From assembly GCA_024234325.1 (NCBI GenBank), contig JACKOJ010000002.1, positions 248,001-312,000 of the forward strand: a DNA stretch of 64,000 bases. Reading direction: 5' to 3'. Position numbers and translations under genes: made by a program. This document shows positions 9,083 through 17,307 of the stretch, piece after piece (position 1 is the first letter of the stretch; every line of letters starts with the position of its first letter). Under the pieces are notes generated by a model, which worked only from the letters and a program-made list of their open reading frames with translations, made no database searches and was not told the DNA's origin. The DNA comes from Pseudomonadales bacterium (lineage in GTDB: Bacteria > Pseudomonadota > Gammaproteobacteria > Pseudomonadales > Pseudohongiellaceae).

Positions 9083-9770
9083 TGCGTTGCAAAATCCTTT
9101 GCACGGTTTTGAAACTGACGGGCGCCACGGGAGTGCTGACCTCCTCTGCAATGGCGCGCAGCGACTTGCCCTGGTCTCGCAACAGCATGATTCGTTTCAG
9201 GACCTTTTGCTCCAGAGGATGCTCGATAAGACGGCCATTGGAGTGGATCATGTAGCCGAACGGTCGGCTGCCCCCCAGGTAACGCCCCTTGCTGCGCTGG
9301 CTGCGCTTGACGTTCTTGATGCGTTCCACCGAACGGCGCCGCTCCAGCCCGGCAAACAGACGCGCTGCGCTTACCATGTCCAGGGTGAACTCCGGGTCTG
9401 TCACATCGCCGTCGAGTTCCGCCACCTGCAGTACGATACCGGCATCGCGGAAGCGCTCAATCATCGCGCTGGCATCATAGCAGGAGCTGAACACCCGCTC
9501 CAGCGAGTAGACCAGCACCCTGTCGCCCGGCAGCAAACGCTCCAGCAGGGCCGAACCCTGTTCACGATCGGCAAAATCCGAGTTCCAGGGGGCGGCATGA
9601 TCCACCACGAAGTCCGCCAGTACCCAGCCGCGCCCGGCGCAATACTGCCGGAGCGCCTGCTGCTCCTGCTCCAGCCGCTCATCCAGTGCCTGAGCGCGCT
9701 CCTGCGAGGAATCACCGGCCTCGCCGCTGAGTTCGTACTCGGAAGTGCGCAGATACAGGTAATTCGCCAT
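9075..9770 (-). CDS. Small serine recombinase/resolvase family protein, translationally coupled to lolC
   Basis: Serine site-specific recombinase-like protein of 231 residues. The N-terminal YLYLRTS has the catalytic serine at S10, a GDRVLVYSLERVFSS block around 82-96 carries the conserved arginine (R92), and ERIKNVKRSQRSKG (149-162) matches the end of the catalytic domain. The C-terminal 60 residues look like a helix-turn-helix DNA-binding part. An acidic insertion follows S10 (about 11-35). The start at 9770 has a GAGG site seven bases upstream; a longer frame to 9887 lacks support. The stop lies five bases beyond the lolC ATG, overlapping it by 8 bases. No inverted repeats, tRNA or other mobility genes are adjacent. 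It may be a domesticated regulator; function unknown. Confidence 0.85.
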   Translation of the reverse strand: MANYLYLRTSEYELSGEAGDSSQERAQALDERLEQEQQALRQYCAGRGWVLADFVVDHAAPWNSDFADREQGSALLERLLPGDRVLVYSLERVFSSCYDASAMIERFRDAGIVLQVAELDGDVTDPEFTLDMVSAARLFAGLERRRSVERIKNVKRSQRSKGRYLGGSRPFGYMIHSNGRLIEHPLEQKVLKRIMLLRDQGKSLRAIAEEVSTPVAPVSFKTVQRILQRNV

Positions 9771-9951
9771 AGCTTGTGCCTCTGTGTGAGCAATGCCACG
9801 ATTGCCGCAAAGTCTACTCCCCCGCCTCCGCAAAGGGCAAGGGAGGCCCCATTCCGCAAGGCTTGCCAAGGCCCCTTGCAAAAACATCAGGGCAGCTTAG
9901 CGCAGGTCGTCCGGCATTCCCCTGAACCGGCTCACAAATTCCGCCAGGTGA

Positions 9952-9980
9952 TTGAAATAAAAAGTATTTGCTGCTATATT
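9952..9980 (+). promoter_or_regulatory. Sigma70-type promoter for rne
   Basis: TTGAAA at 9952-9957 and TATATT at 9975-9980 are separated by exactly 17 bases, each matching consensus at five of six positions. Transcription would start near 9987, giving a leader of about 610 bases before the rne ATG. This is the strongest promoter-like sequence in the 830-base region between the divergent recombinase and rne genes. Not experimentally shown. Confidence 0.7.
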
Positions 9981-9986
9981 TCACGG

Positions 9987-10600
9987 GCCTTACAGAACGC
10001 CCGAAGCAGAACACTCAATACTGCTCACCGGCGTTGAGATTTTCTGACCGGTTGCATGCCTTGCATGACAGCGTGTGTGACAGGGCAACCGGACACCGGC
10101 TCCGCGACCCGTGCAGATCAGGCACAGTTGTCCCGGCCCAGACAGAATTTTCAGAAAGACAAAGCAAAGCACGACACCTTCACTGAAAAAGCGGTGTCGA
10201 AAACATACGGCGTGACGGCCTCAACCGCCGCCACGAAAGGATAGTCAATACAGCCAGAGTAATTCGGGTCGTATCGAATGACGAAGTCACTGCCAAACGT
10301 CAACCATGACGGGCACTGACCAAGCGCAGGTTTACATAAAATCGACTTCCCAGCAGTGCCGGGCCAAAACGCCAACCACTGCCAGCGCAACGCAGCGACA
10401 CTGCGTGAAGAAGTAAGTCAAGGATTTATCGGATTTTCAGTTTCCGGATCACCAGGGTTAACGATGACGTACAGTTTCTCACCATGGTTCTCTCGAAATA
10501 GTTCTCTCGAAAAGAGCGCTAATCCGCTTTCAGTAAGCCCCTGCCCGCAGGTTTGATATTCCCCGGGTTTTCTTTCTGGCATAACGGAAAGTGAACCTAC
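9987..10600 (+). promoter_or_regulatory. Long rne 5' leader (candidate RNase E autoregulatory region)
   Basis: About 610 bases between the predicted start and the rne ATG hold no credible gene; short frames inside lack ribosome sites and family resemblance. It contains a perfect inverted repeat CCGGTTGC/GCAACCGG (10048-10055 with 10085-10092) enclosing ATGC...GCAT. There is also a tandem copy of GTTCTCTCGAAA at 10487-10498 and 10501-10512, the second able to fold with the following AAGAG. In E. coli the rne leader binds RNase E and controls its own mRNA decay, and pseudomonads have a distinct conserved rne leader RNA. An equivalent role here is inference from position and structure. Confidence 0.55.
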
Positions 10601-13525
10601 ATGAAGAGAATGTTAATCAACGCAACTCAGGAAGAAGAGCTGCGTGTAGCCCTCGTCGATGGCCAGCGTCTTTACGACCTCGACATCGAAAACCGCTCCA
10701 GAGTCCAGAAAAAGGCCAGCATCTACAAAGGCCGCATTACCCGCGTGGAACCCAGCCTTGAGGCCGCCTTCGTCGATTTCGGCGCCGAGCGCCACGGCTT
10801 CCTGCCGCTGAAGGAAATCTCCCCCCAGTATTTCACCCGCAAGGGCAATGGTGAGAACGGCCGCGTCAACATCAAGGAAGCCGTCGCCGAAGGCACCGAA
10901 GTCATCGTACAGGTGGAAAAGGAAGAGCGCGGCAACAAGGGCGCAGCCCTGACCACCTTCATCAGCCTGGCGGGTCGTTACCTGGTGCTGATGCCGAACA
11001 ATCCCCGTGCCGGTGGCATCTCCCGTCGCATCGAGGGCGATGACCGCTCCGAGATCCGCGAGGCCCTGAGCGGCCTGGACATCCCCGACGGCATGGGCAT
11101 GATCGTGCGCACCGCCGGCGTGGGCAAGCAGCAGGAAGAACTGCAGTGGGACCTGGATTACCTGTTGTCCCTGTGGCAGTCCATTACCGAGGCCTCCAGC
11201 CAGAAGGCGGCGCCTTTCCTGATCTATCAGGAAAGCAACGTCATCATCCGCACCATTCGTGACTACCTGCGCCAGGACATCGGCGAGGTGCTGTTCGACA
11301 CCGCCTCCGCCTATGAAGAAGCGTTGAATTTCGTGCGTCAGGTCATGCCGAACTACGAGAGCCGCATCAAGCTCTATCAGGAGAGCCTGCCGCTGTTCAA
11401 TCGCTACCAGATCGAAGGCCAGATCGAGACCGCCTTCCAGCGTGAAGTGAAGCTGCCCTCCGGTGGCTCCATCGTGATCGACCCGACCGAAGCCCTGGTG
11501 TCCATCGACATCAACTCCTCCCGCGCCACCCGTGGTTCGGATATCGAGGAAACGGCCCTGAATACCAACCTGGAAGCGGCCGACGAGATCGCCCGCCAGT
11601 TGCGCCTGCGCGACATGGGCGGCCTGATCGTGATCGACTTCATCGACATGAATTCCGCCCGCAACCAGAAGGAAGTGGAAAACCGCATGCGCGATGCGCT
11701 GGAAGCCGACCGTGCCCGTGTGCAGGTAGGCCGCATCTCCCGCTTCGGGCTGCTGGAAATGTCCCGTCAGCGCCTGCGTCCCTCTCTGGAAGAGACCAGC
11801 ACCATCGTCTGCCCGCGCTGCAGCGGTCAGGGCGCGATTCGCGACGTGAAATCCCAGTCCCTCTCCATCCTGCGCGTGCTGCAGGAAGAGGCCAACAAGC
11901 GTCGCAGCACCGAGGTGCGTGCCATTGTGCCGATCGCCGTTGCCTCTTACCTGCTCAACGAAAAGCGCGCCGCCGTCAGCGCTATTGAATCCCAGAGCGG
12001 TACCAAGCTGGTGATCGTGGCCAATGCCGAGCTGGAGACGCCGCATTACGAGATCCAGGGCGTCTCCGGAAATGATGGCAGCGCTACCGCCAGTTACGAG
12101 ATCGAAATCCATCAGGACGCCCAGGATTCCGGTCACCGCCACACCAAGCCCGCACCGGTACCGCAACAGGCCGCCGTGCAGGCTCCGACTCTGAGTCACC
12201 CGCCCGCTCCCGTGGTGGCAGCGCCCGCCAAGAAGAAGGGGCTGTTCGCCACCCTGTTCGGCTGGCTGCTGGGCGACGACGAAGAGGAAGAGACCAAGAA
12301 GAAACCTGCCCGCACCGAGCGCAGCAACAACCGCAGCCGCGATGGTCGCCGTGATCAGCGCCGTGGTGGCAAGCAGGCAAGCCGCCGCGACGACAGCCGT
12401 GTCAGCAATGACAAGGACAAGAGCGCGGAAGCGGCCACCGAGACGGACAAGCCTGCCCGCGAGCCCGGCCAGGGCCGCAAGCGTGGGGGGCGTGGCCGCA
12501 ACAGCAACCAGGATGGCAATCGCGAGGAGCGCGGCAATCGTCGTGACGACAAGCGCGAAAGCCGCGGCGGCAACGACGAGGCACAAACCGATGACGCGCA
12601 GGGGAATACCGGCGAAGAGTCCCGTGGCGCGCAGCGTCGCAGCGGCAATCGTCGCCCGCGCAACACCAGCCAGCGTCGTCGCGGTCCGCGTGATGAGCAG
12701 GCGGCAGCCGATCAGGAAAACACAGGAGCAGAGACTGCGGAGGCAGTGGACAACAACGCCCCTGCCCTGAACGGCAGTGCTCCTGCAGCGCAGGCTCCGC
12801 ATCAGGAAGAGGCGGCATCTGCCGACGTTGATGGCAATGTGCTGGAAGGCAGCGATGAGAACACGGAAGCGGCGCCCCGCTCCCGTCGCCGTCGTCCGTC
12901 CGATCGTCGTCGCTCGCGCAACCGTCAGGGCAGCAATGCCAGTGGCGAAAACGCAGAGAACGCTGAAAACGCTGAAAGTGCCGACACTCAGGAAAACGCT
13001 GCAGAGTCCGGCAGCCAGAGCACTGACGAACAGCCAGGCTCAAGCGAGACAGTGGTAGCAGCGGCAGCCGTGACAGCCGAACTTGTTGACCAGGCAGTTG
13101 TTGAATCCACCGTTGTTGAACCGACGCATGTTGCAGAGGCAGAAACAGCCCCCACTGCTGAAACCGTAGAGCAGCCCGGCGAGACAACGACTGAAACGCA
13201 CTCAGAAGAAACCGTAGCGCCCTCCTCCATGGAAGCAGGCGCCGGAGAAGCTGAAAGCGTTGAAGACAGCGTCGTGGAAGAAGCTCCGGCAGTGATCGAA
13301 CAGGCGGAAGCCGAGGTGGCAACCGTGCCGGAAACCGCACAGGAAATCACCGAGACTGCTGCCGATACACAGGCGGAAGAAACACAGGTGGAAGCGGAGT
13401 CCGCTCCCGTGGTCGAGGAAGCCCCGGCTATTCCGACCCTGGGTGGTCGTGCCCCCAACGATCCGCGCGAAATCAAGCGTCGCCAGATGCTGGAAGCTGC
13501 GCAGAAGGCAGAGTCAGGCCAATAA
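10601..13525 (+). CDS. rne: Ribonuclease E
   Basis: Endoribonuclease that starts mRNA decay and processes rRNA and tRNA, and scaffolds the degradosome at the inner membrane. Of 974 residues, the S1 domain lies at about 37-120. The DNase I-like catalytic part carries SIDINSSRAT (Asp near 303) and VIDFIDMNS (Asp near 346). The Zn-link CPRCSGQG with cysteines at 404 and 407 matches E. coli numbering closely. The C-terminal half (about 510-960) is low-complexity, with arginine-rich RNA-binding stretches (about 570-690 and 760-785) followed by a long acidic, alanine/glutamate-rich part. The last 30 residues (GGRAPNDPREIKRRQ) form a conserved-looking tail, perhaps a partner-binding motif. Expressed alone, with its own terminator. 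Confidence 0.97.
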   Translation: MKRMLINATQEEELRVALVDGQRLYDLDIENRSRVQKKASIYKGRITRVEPSLEAAFVDFGAERHGFLPLKEISPQYFTRKGNGENGRVNIKEAVAEGTEVIVQVEKEERGNKGAALTTFISLAGRYLVLMPNNPRAGGISRRIEGDDRSEIREALSGLDIPDGMGMIVRTAGVGKQQEELQWDLDYLLSLWQSITEASSQKAAPFLIYQESNVIIRTIRDYLRQDIGEVLFDTASAYEEALNFVRQVMPNYESRIKLYQESLPLFNRYQIEGQIETAFQREVKLPSGGSIVIDPTEALVSIDINSSRATRGSDIEETALNTNLEAADEIARQLRLRDMGGLIVIDFIDMNSARNQKEVENRMRDALEADRARVQVGRISRFGLLEMSRQRLRPSLEETSTIVCPRCSGQGAIRDVKSQSLSILRVLQEEANKRRSTEVRAIVPIAVASYLLNEKRAAVSAIESQSGTKLVIVANAELETPHYEIQGVSGNDGSATASYEIEIHQDAQDSGHRHTKPAPVPQQAAVQAPTLSHPPAPVVAAPAKKKGLFATLFGWLLGDDEEEETKKKPARTERSNNRSRDGRRDQRRGGKQASRRDDSRVSNDKDKSAEAATETDKPAREPGQGRKRGGRGRNSNQDGNREERGNRRDDKRESRGGNDEAQTDDAQGNTGEESRGAQRRSGNRRPRNTSQRRRGPRDEQAAADQENTGAETAEAVDNNAPALNGSAPAAQAPHQEEAASADVDGNVLEGSDENTEAAPRSRRRRPSDRRRSRNRQGSNASGENAENAENAESADTQENAAESGSQSTDEQPGSSETVVAAAAVTAELVDQAVVESTVVEPTHVAEAETAPTAETVEQPGETTTETHSEETVAPSSMEAGAGEAESVEDSVVEEAPAVIEQAEAEVATVPETAQEITETAADTQAEETQVEAESAPVVEEAPAIPTLGGRAPNDPREIKRRQMLEAAQKAESGQ

Positions 13526-13535
13526 GACTAAACGC

Positions 13536-13551
13536 CCCCTCGCAAGAGGGG
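13536..13551 (+). repeat. Small GNRA-type hairpin after rne
   Basis: CCCCTC and GAGGGG flank the tetraloop GCAA at 13536-13551, ten bases after the rne stop. No T-run follows, so it is more likely an mRNA 3' stabilising hairpin, or the first part of a double hairpin, than a terminator by itself. Confidence 0.5.
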
Positions 13552-13556
13552 TGAAA

Positions 13557-13595
13557 TAAAAAAGCCCCGTGACTGCAGAGTCACGGGGCTTTTTT
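13557..13595 (+). terminator. Bidirectional rho-independent terminator between rne and etfA
   Basis: A perfect 12-base-pair stem (AGCCCCGTGACT with AGTCACGGGGCT) closes on GCAG, with A residues on the left and a run of six T on the right. It can therefore end rne on the plus strand and etfA on the minus strand. It lies midway between the two convergent genes. Confidence 0.93.
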
Positions 13596-13650
13596 GATTG
13601 CACAGTTTGAAAACCCGGGCAGCAGAAAGGAACCGCGCCCGAAATTTTCC

Positions 13651-14580
13651 TTACAGCTTTTCTGCCAGCTCTGGCAGCACCTTGAACAGATCGTCCACCA
13701 GGCCGTAGTCCGCTACCTGGAAGATGGGCGCTTCTTCATCCTTGTTGATGGCCACGATAACCTTGCTGTCCTTCATGCCCGCGAGATGTTGAATGGCGCC
13801 GGAAATGCCGACTGCAATATAGAGATCGGGCGCAACAATCTTGCCTGTCTGCCCTACCTGCATATCGTTCGGCACAAAGCCTGCGTCTACCGCAGCGCGA
13901 GAGGCACCGATAGCAGCGCCGAGTTTGTCTGCCACCTTCTCGATCAGGGCAAAGTTTTCGCCACTGCCCATGCCACGACCGCCGGAAATCACAATGGACG
14001 CTGCGGTCAGTTCGGGGCGCTCGGACACGGACAGTTCTTCACTGACAAAACCGGAAAGCGATTGCGCCTTCACAATGGCCAGCGGCTCTACCGCCGCACT
14101 GCCGCCCGTCGCTGCTGCCTCGGCAAACGCAGTGCCGCGCACAGTGATGACTTTCACTGCATCGCTGGACTGCACGGTTGCCATGGCATTGCCTGCGTAA
14201 ATCGGGCGCACAAAGGTGTCAGGACTCTTCACTGCGGTAATATCGGAAATCTGCGCCACATCCAGCAGGGCCGCCACGCGCGGCATCAGGTTCTTGCCCG
14301 TCGTTGTGGCTGCTGCCAGTAAATGGGAATAGTCTTTCGCAATCTCAACGATCAGTGCCGCCACGGCTTCGGGCAGTTGGTGTGCATACGCCGCATCATC
14401 CGCCACCAGCACCTTGCTGACACCTGCCACTGCTGCTGCAGCCGTTGCCGCTGCCGCGCAAGCTGCGCCGGCAACCAGAATACTTACATCGCCGCCAATG
14501 GCCTGTGCCGCTGTCACCGCACTCAGGGTGACGGGTTTCAGGCTGGCATTGTCATGTTCTGCAATGACTAGAACGCTCAT
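13651..14580 (-). CDS. etfA: Electron transfer flavoprotein alpha subunit
   Basis: FAD-binding subunit of ETF, which accepts electrons from acyl-CoA and other dehydrogenases and passes them to ETF-ubiquinone oxidoreductase. The 309-residue length is standard. The C-terminal FAD domain contains SGGRGMGSGENF near 197-208, then GFVPNDMQVGQTGK, LYIAVGISGAIQHLAGM and INKDEEAPIF, all hallmark segments. Translation starts at ATG 14580, 47 bases after etfB. The usual partner etfD (ETF-QO) is not in this window. Confidence 0.97.
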   Translation of the reverse strand: MSVLVIAEHDNASLKPVTLSAVTAAQAIGGDVSILVAGAACAAAATAAAAVAGVSKVLVADDAAYAHQLPEAVAALIVEIAKDYSHLLAAATTTGKNLMPRVAALLDVAQISDITAVKSPDTFVRPIYAGNAMATVQSSDAVKVITVRGTAFAEAAATGGSAAVEPLAIVKAQSLSGFVSEELSVSERPELTAASIVISGGRGMGSGENFALIEKVADKLGAAIGASRAAVDAGFVPNDMQVGQTGKIVAPDLYIAVGISGAIQHLAGMKDSKVIVAINKDEEAPIFQVADYGLVDDLFKVLPELAEKL

Positions 14581-14627
14581 GGTCTGTTTGTTCCTTGTAA
14601 ATTCCTGCAGTAATTTGGAAAGCCCGT

Positions 14628-15377
14628 TCAGATAACCTTGGCTTCGGACTTGAGCTTGCTGATCAGTTCGTCAACATCCGCAACCTTCACACCGGCGGAA
14701 CGCGCGGCGGGCGGCTCGACACTGATGATCTTCAGGCCAGAGGCGACATCCACCCCCAGATCCGCCGGAGTCACCGTATCGATGGGCTTCTTCTTTGCCT
14801 TCATGATATTGGGCAGCGAGGCATAACGCGGCTCGTTCAGGCGCAGGTCGGAAGAAATCACCGCCGGCAGGCTGAGCAGAACGGTCTGTTCGCCACCGTC
14901 GATCTCACGGGTCACCTTTACCTTGCCATCGGCCAGTTCCACGCCGCAGGCAAACGTGCCCTGGGGCATATTGCCCAGCGCGGCCAGCATCTGGGCCACC
15001 TGGTTGTTGTCGGAGTCAATGGACTGCTTGCCGACCAGCACCAGACCAATACCTTCCTTGTCGATCAGCGCCTTCAGAATCTTGGCGACTGCCAGAGGCT
15101 GCACACCGTCTTCGGCTTCCACATGGATGCCACGGTCCGCGCCCAGTGCAAGCGAGGTGCGAATCTGTTCCTGACAGGCCTTGTCGCCGATGGACACGAC
15201 GATTACCTCGTCCGCCTGCCCCTTTTCCTTGATCCGGATCGCCTCTTCCACGGCAATTTCGCAGAAGGGATTGATGGCCATTTTGGCATTGGTCAGCTCG
15301 ACACCGCTGTTATCGGCCTTGACGCGAATCTTGACGTTTGCGTCGACAACACGTTTGACTGCCACAAGAATCTTCAT
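14628..15377 (-). CDS. etfB: Electron transfer flavoprotein beta subunit
   Basis: AMP-binding subunit of ETF, acting with etfA as the electron acceptor of fatty-acid beta-oxidation. The 249-residue protein shows the family start MKILVAVKRVVD, the segment MAINPFCEIAVEEAIRIKE near 54-72, and the recognition-loop region LRLNEPRYASLPNIMKAKKK near 178-197 that docks partner dehydrogenases. The start ATG at 15377 has a GGAG site. It is first in the etfBA operon; its promoter must lie in the 265-base divergent gap up to the lipoprotein gene, where I see no clear sigma70 boxes. Confidence 0.97.
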   Translation of the reverse strand: MKILVAVKRVVDANVKIRVKADNSGVELTNAKMAINPFCEIAVEEAIRIKEKGQADEVIVVSIGDKACQEQIRTSLALGADRGIHVEAEDGVQPLAVAKILKALIDKEGIGLVLVGKQSIDSDNNQVAQMLAALGNMPQGTFACGVELADGKVKVTREIDGGEQTVLLSLPAVISSDLRLNEPRYASLPNIMKAKKKPIDTVTPADLGVDVASGLKIISVEPPAARSAGVKVADVDELISKLKSEAKVI

Positions 15378-15642
15378 GGATTCTCCATTGAGAGATGTGA
15401 ATTAGAGTGAGTTCGAATGGATGCGTTGATTTGATAAATCCGTCACCAAATCCGGCAGGGCTGCGCCCCGAAAAGGGGGCAATAATGCCGGGTTTATCCA
15501 GGGGCGTCAATATTGCTGCCCCGGCAACCAGGGCCTTGCGGGGAATCAGGCACGGAGTTTGCGTATGTCTGTCACGGTGAGTCACGCACTGGCGCAGAGC
15601 GCCGCACCTGCCGCCACTGTCGAATTCAACGAGGGAAGAATC

Positions 15643-15900
15643 ATGACCATTCGCATCCTGCTGTATGCCGCTACTCTACTGGCCCTGAGCGGCTGCGGGT
15701 TCGTCACCGCTCCTCTCGGCGAGGGCGCCGCGTATGTGGGCAAGGGGGCGGTCATCGGAGCAGACAAAGGCATCGAATACGGAAAAGAGGCGGCAATTAT
15801 CGTCGCGGAAACGGCAAAAGATGTCGGCCAGGCGGCAGTCGAAGGACTCAAGCCCACTTCCGGCGACAGCCCCACCAAGGGCACCCTGCGACCACGTTAG
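15643..15900 (+). CDS. Small predicted lipoprotein
   Basis: An 85-residue protein with a lipoprotein signal: MTIRILLYAATLLALSGC ends in the lipobox LSGC, so Cys18 would be lipidated. The mature part (GFVTAPLGEGAAYVGKGAVIGADKG...) is alanine/glycine-rich and resembles small entericidin-like lipoproteins of pseudomonads, though I cannot name a function. The ATG at 15643 has a GAGGGAAG site seven bases upstream; the longer frame from 15559 would bury the signal peptide. Its stop overlaps the stop of the convergent DUF1285 gene by four bases. Confidence 0.75.
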   Translation: MTIRILLYAATLLALSGCGFVTAPLGEGAAYVGKGAVIGADKGIEYGKEAAIIVAETAKDVGQAAVEGLKPTSGDSPTKGTLRPR

Positions 15901-16454
15901 AGCTGACCCAGTACAAACTTCGCTCCATCGCTCCACAGCACCAGGCGCTCCCCCTCCTCCGAGGCTTCGATCTGCGCCAGCTCCACCAGCTCATAGAAGA
16001 CATTGCGGGAGATCAACGCCTCCAGCCCGTCCCGAACCTGCAGCACCGGATGGGGCTCACCCGCGATCGTTGTCACCCGCAAGGGATGCGCTGGCCCCGC
16101 ACGCACACGCTCTCCGGTATTCAGGGTGAAGTCCAGCATGCCCAGCTCCCCTGCACCGCTCGCGCCCAGCAGGCTTGCCACAAAGGGGCAGTCATCGACG
16201 CGAATGGTCACCCGTTCAACAGGTGTCACCAGGGAATAGCTGCCGTCGGGCTCACGCCGCAGCAGGCTGGCAAAGAGTTGCACCAGGCCGGGACGACGGA
16301 TCAACTGGCCCTCGTGGTACCAGCGCCCGTCGCGGGCAATGCGCATGTCGATTTCACCGCAGTAAGGCGGTTGCCACTGCTGTACCGGGGCTGGCCCCCG
16401 GAACTCCCCCAGAACACCGCTTAAGCGCTCCGGGTCCAGTCGATAGTCCTGCAT
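15897..16454 (-). CDS. DUF1285 family protein
   Basis: A 185-residue soluble protein with the family's central segment, in which PPYCGEIDMRIARDGRWYHEG (about 29-49) and a following PDGSYSLVTPVERVTIRVDDCPFV region are typical. The known structures of this family are small mixed alpha/beta domains of unknown function. It lies 66 bases downstream of the DUF4823-like lipoprotein gene on the same strand and may share its transcript. No signal peptide or membrane segment is seen. Function unknown. Confidence 0.85.
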   Translation of the reverse strand: MQDYRLDPERLSGVLGEFRGPAPVQQWQPPYCGEIDMRIARDGRWYHEGQLIRRPGLVQLFASLLRREPDGSYSLVTPVERVTIRVDDCPFVASLLGASGAGELGMLDFTLNTGERVRAGPAHPLRVTTIAGEPHPVLQVRDGLEALISRNVFYELVELAQIEASEEGERLVLWSDGAKFVLGQL

Positions 16455-16520
16455 GGCGGGATTTCCGTAAGTTGACCCCGCAGGGGGCCGTGGCTGGGCC
16501 CGTCAAGGCCCGATTGCCGC

Positions 16521-17183
16521 CTACGGTACCAGACTGTCCACGTACTGACCAACGGCGCTGACCAGCAGGCGCTCCGGGGTCTCCTCGTACAGCCCGAGCA
16601 GACCTGCACGGGTGTCGATGGAGACAACATCCAGTATGCGACCACTGGTCACGTCCATCAGCGTCAACTGCAGACGGGCCCGATCCAGCCCGAAGGAGTC
16701 GTCCATACGATCGGGCTTGCGATAGCGCAGGGCATTCGCCATCTCCGTCCAGGTGCCAATCGTGTCTTCCCACAGATATACACGGGGATACACCACAAAG
16801 TCGATGCGGTTGCTCAGGGCACTCTGGCGAGCGTCAAAAAGGGATTCCGTACCAACGGCGCGCATTACCCGCGGAAACTGCCGGCTGATCTCGCTGGTCA
16901 GCAGATCGGCTACCTGATCCTCCACAAGGGCAAGGTCCTCCTGTGCATTCTCAAGATCATCGGGGCGATTCAGCACCGTGGTGTCCAGCTCTGTCAGGCC
17001 GCTGAGGGCAACATAGAAACTGGTGTCCTGGCCCAGCACCCAGTTGCCGTTACGGGTGACACGATGATTGGGCACCAAGCCTGTTGCACCGGTGGCAGAC
17101 ACTCCCTGATTGTAGAGATGGTGCACGTGGGCACAGGCGCTCAGCAGGCAGGCGCACAGAAACAGACAGCCGATTCTCAGCAT
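16521..17183 (-). CDS. Predicted lipoprotein, DUF4823-like
   Basis: A 220-residue protein with a lipoprotein signal MLRIGCLFLCACLLSAC whose lipobox is LSAC. The mature part contains SFYVALSG, a middle section NRIDFVVYPRVYLWEDTIGTWTEM and a C-terminal RARLQLTLMDVTSGRILDVVSID, the pattern of proteins tentatively placed in DUF4823 (secreted or lipid-anchored proteins of Pseudomonas). The start at 17183 has AAGGA nine bases upstream and directly gives the signal peptide; the in-frame ATG 90 bases upstream would add a poorly supported extension. Function unknown; family placement is from memory. Confidence 0.7.
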   Translation of the reverse strand: MLRIGCLFLCACLLSACAHVHHLYNQGVSATGATGLVPNHRVTRNGNWVLGQDTSFYVALSGLTELDTTVLNRPDDLENAQEDLALVEDQVADLLTSEISRQFPRVMRAVGTESLFDARQSALSNRIDFVVYPRVYLWEDTIGTWTEMANALRYRKPDRMDDSFGLDRARLQLTLMDVTSGRILDVVSIDTRAGLLGLYEETPERLLVSAVGQYVDSLVP

Positions 17184-17307
17184 GATGTCATCCTTATGAA
17201 TGAGACAGCGCAGGGGCGGCAAAATCCGGCCACTGCTGCGTAACATACAAGAAGTAAGCACATAGCTTGCCAATCACGGGAAACGCGGAGAAAAAGGAAC
17301 GAGGCGC

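Noticed and set aside
9700..10600. A mobile element or integration site around the recombinase
   Set aside because: No tRNA, no flanking repeats, no other mobility gene and no composition change could be seen.
9888..10600. Short frames (60-79 codons) in the rne leader as hidden genes
   Set aside because: No ribosome sites, no family resemblance, and both strands give equally weak frames.
10613..12802. A 729-codon open frame on the minus strand across rne
   Set aside because: It is antisense to a clear RNase E gene; codon-position bias in GC-rich genes creates long shadow frames. No family signature, no ribosome site.
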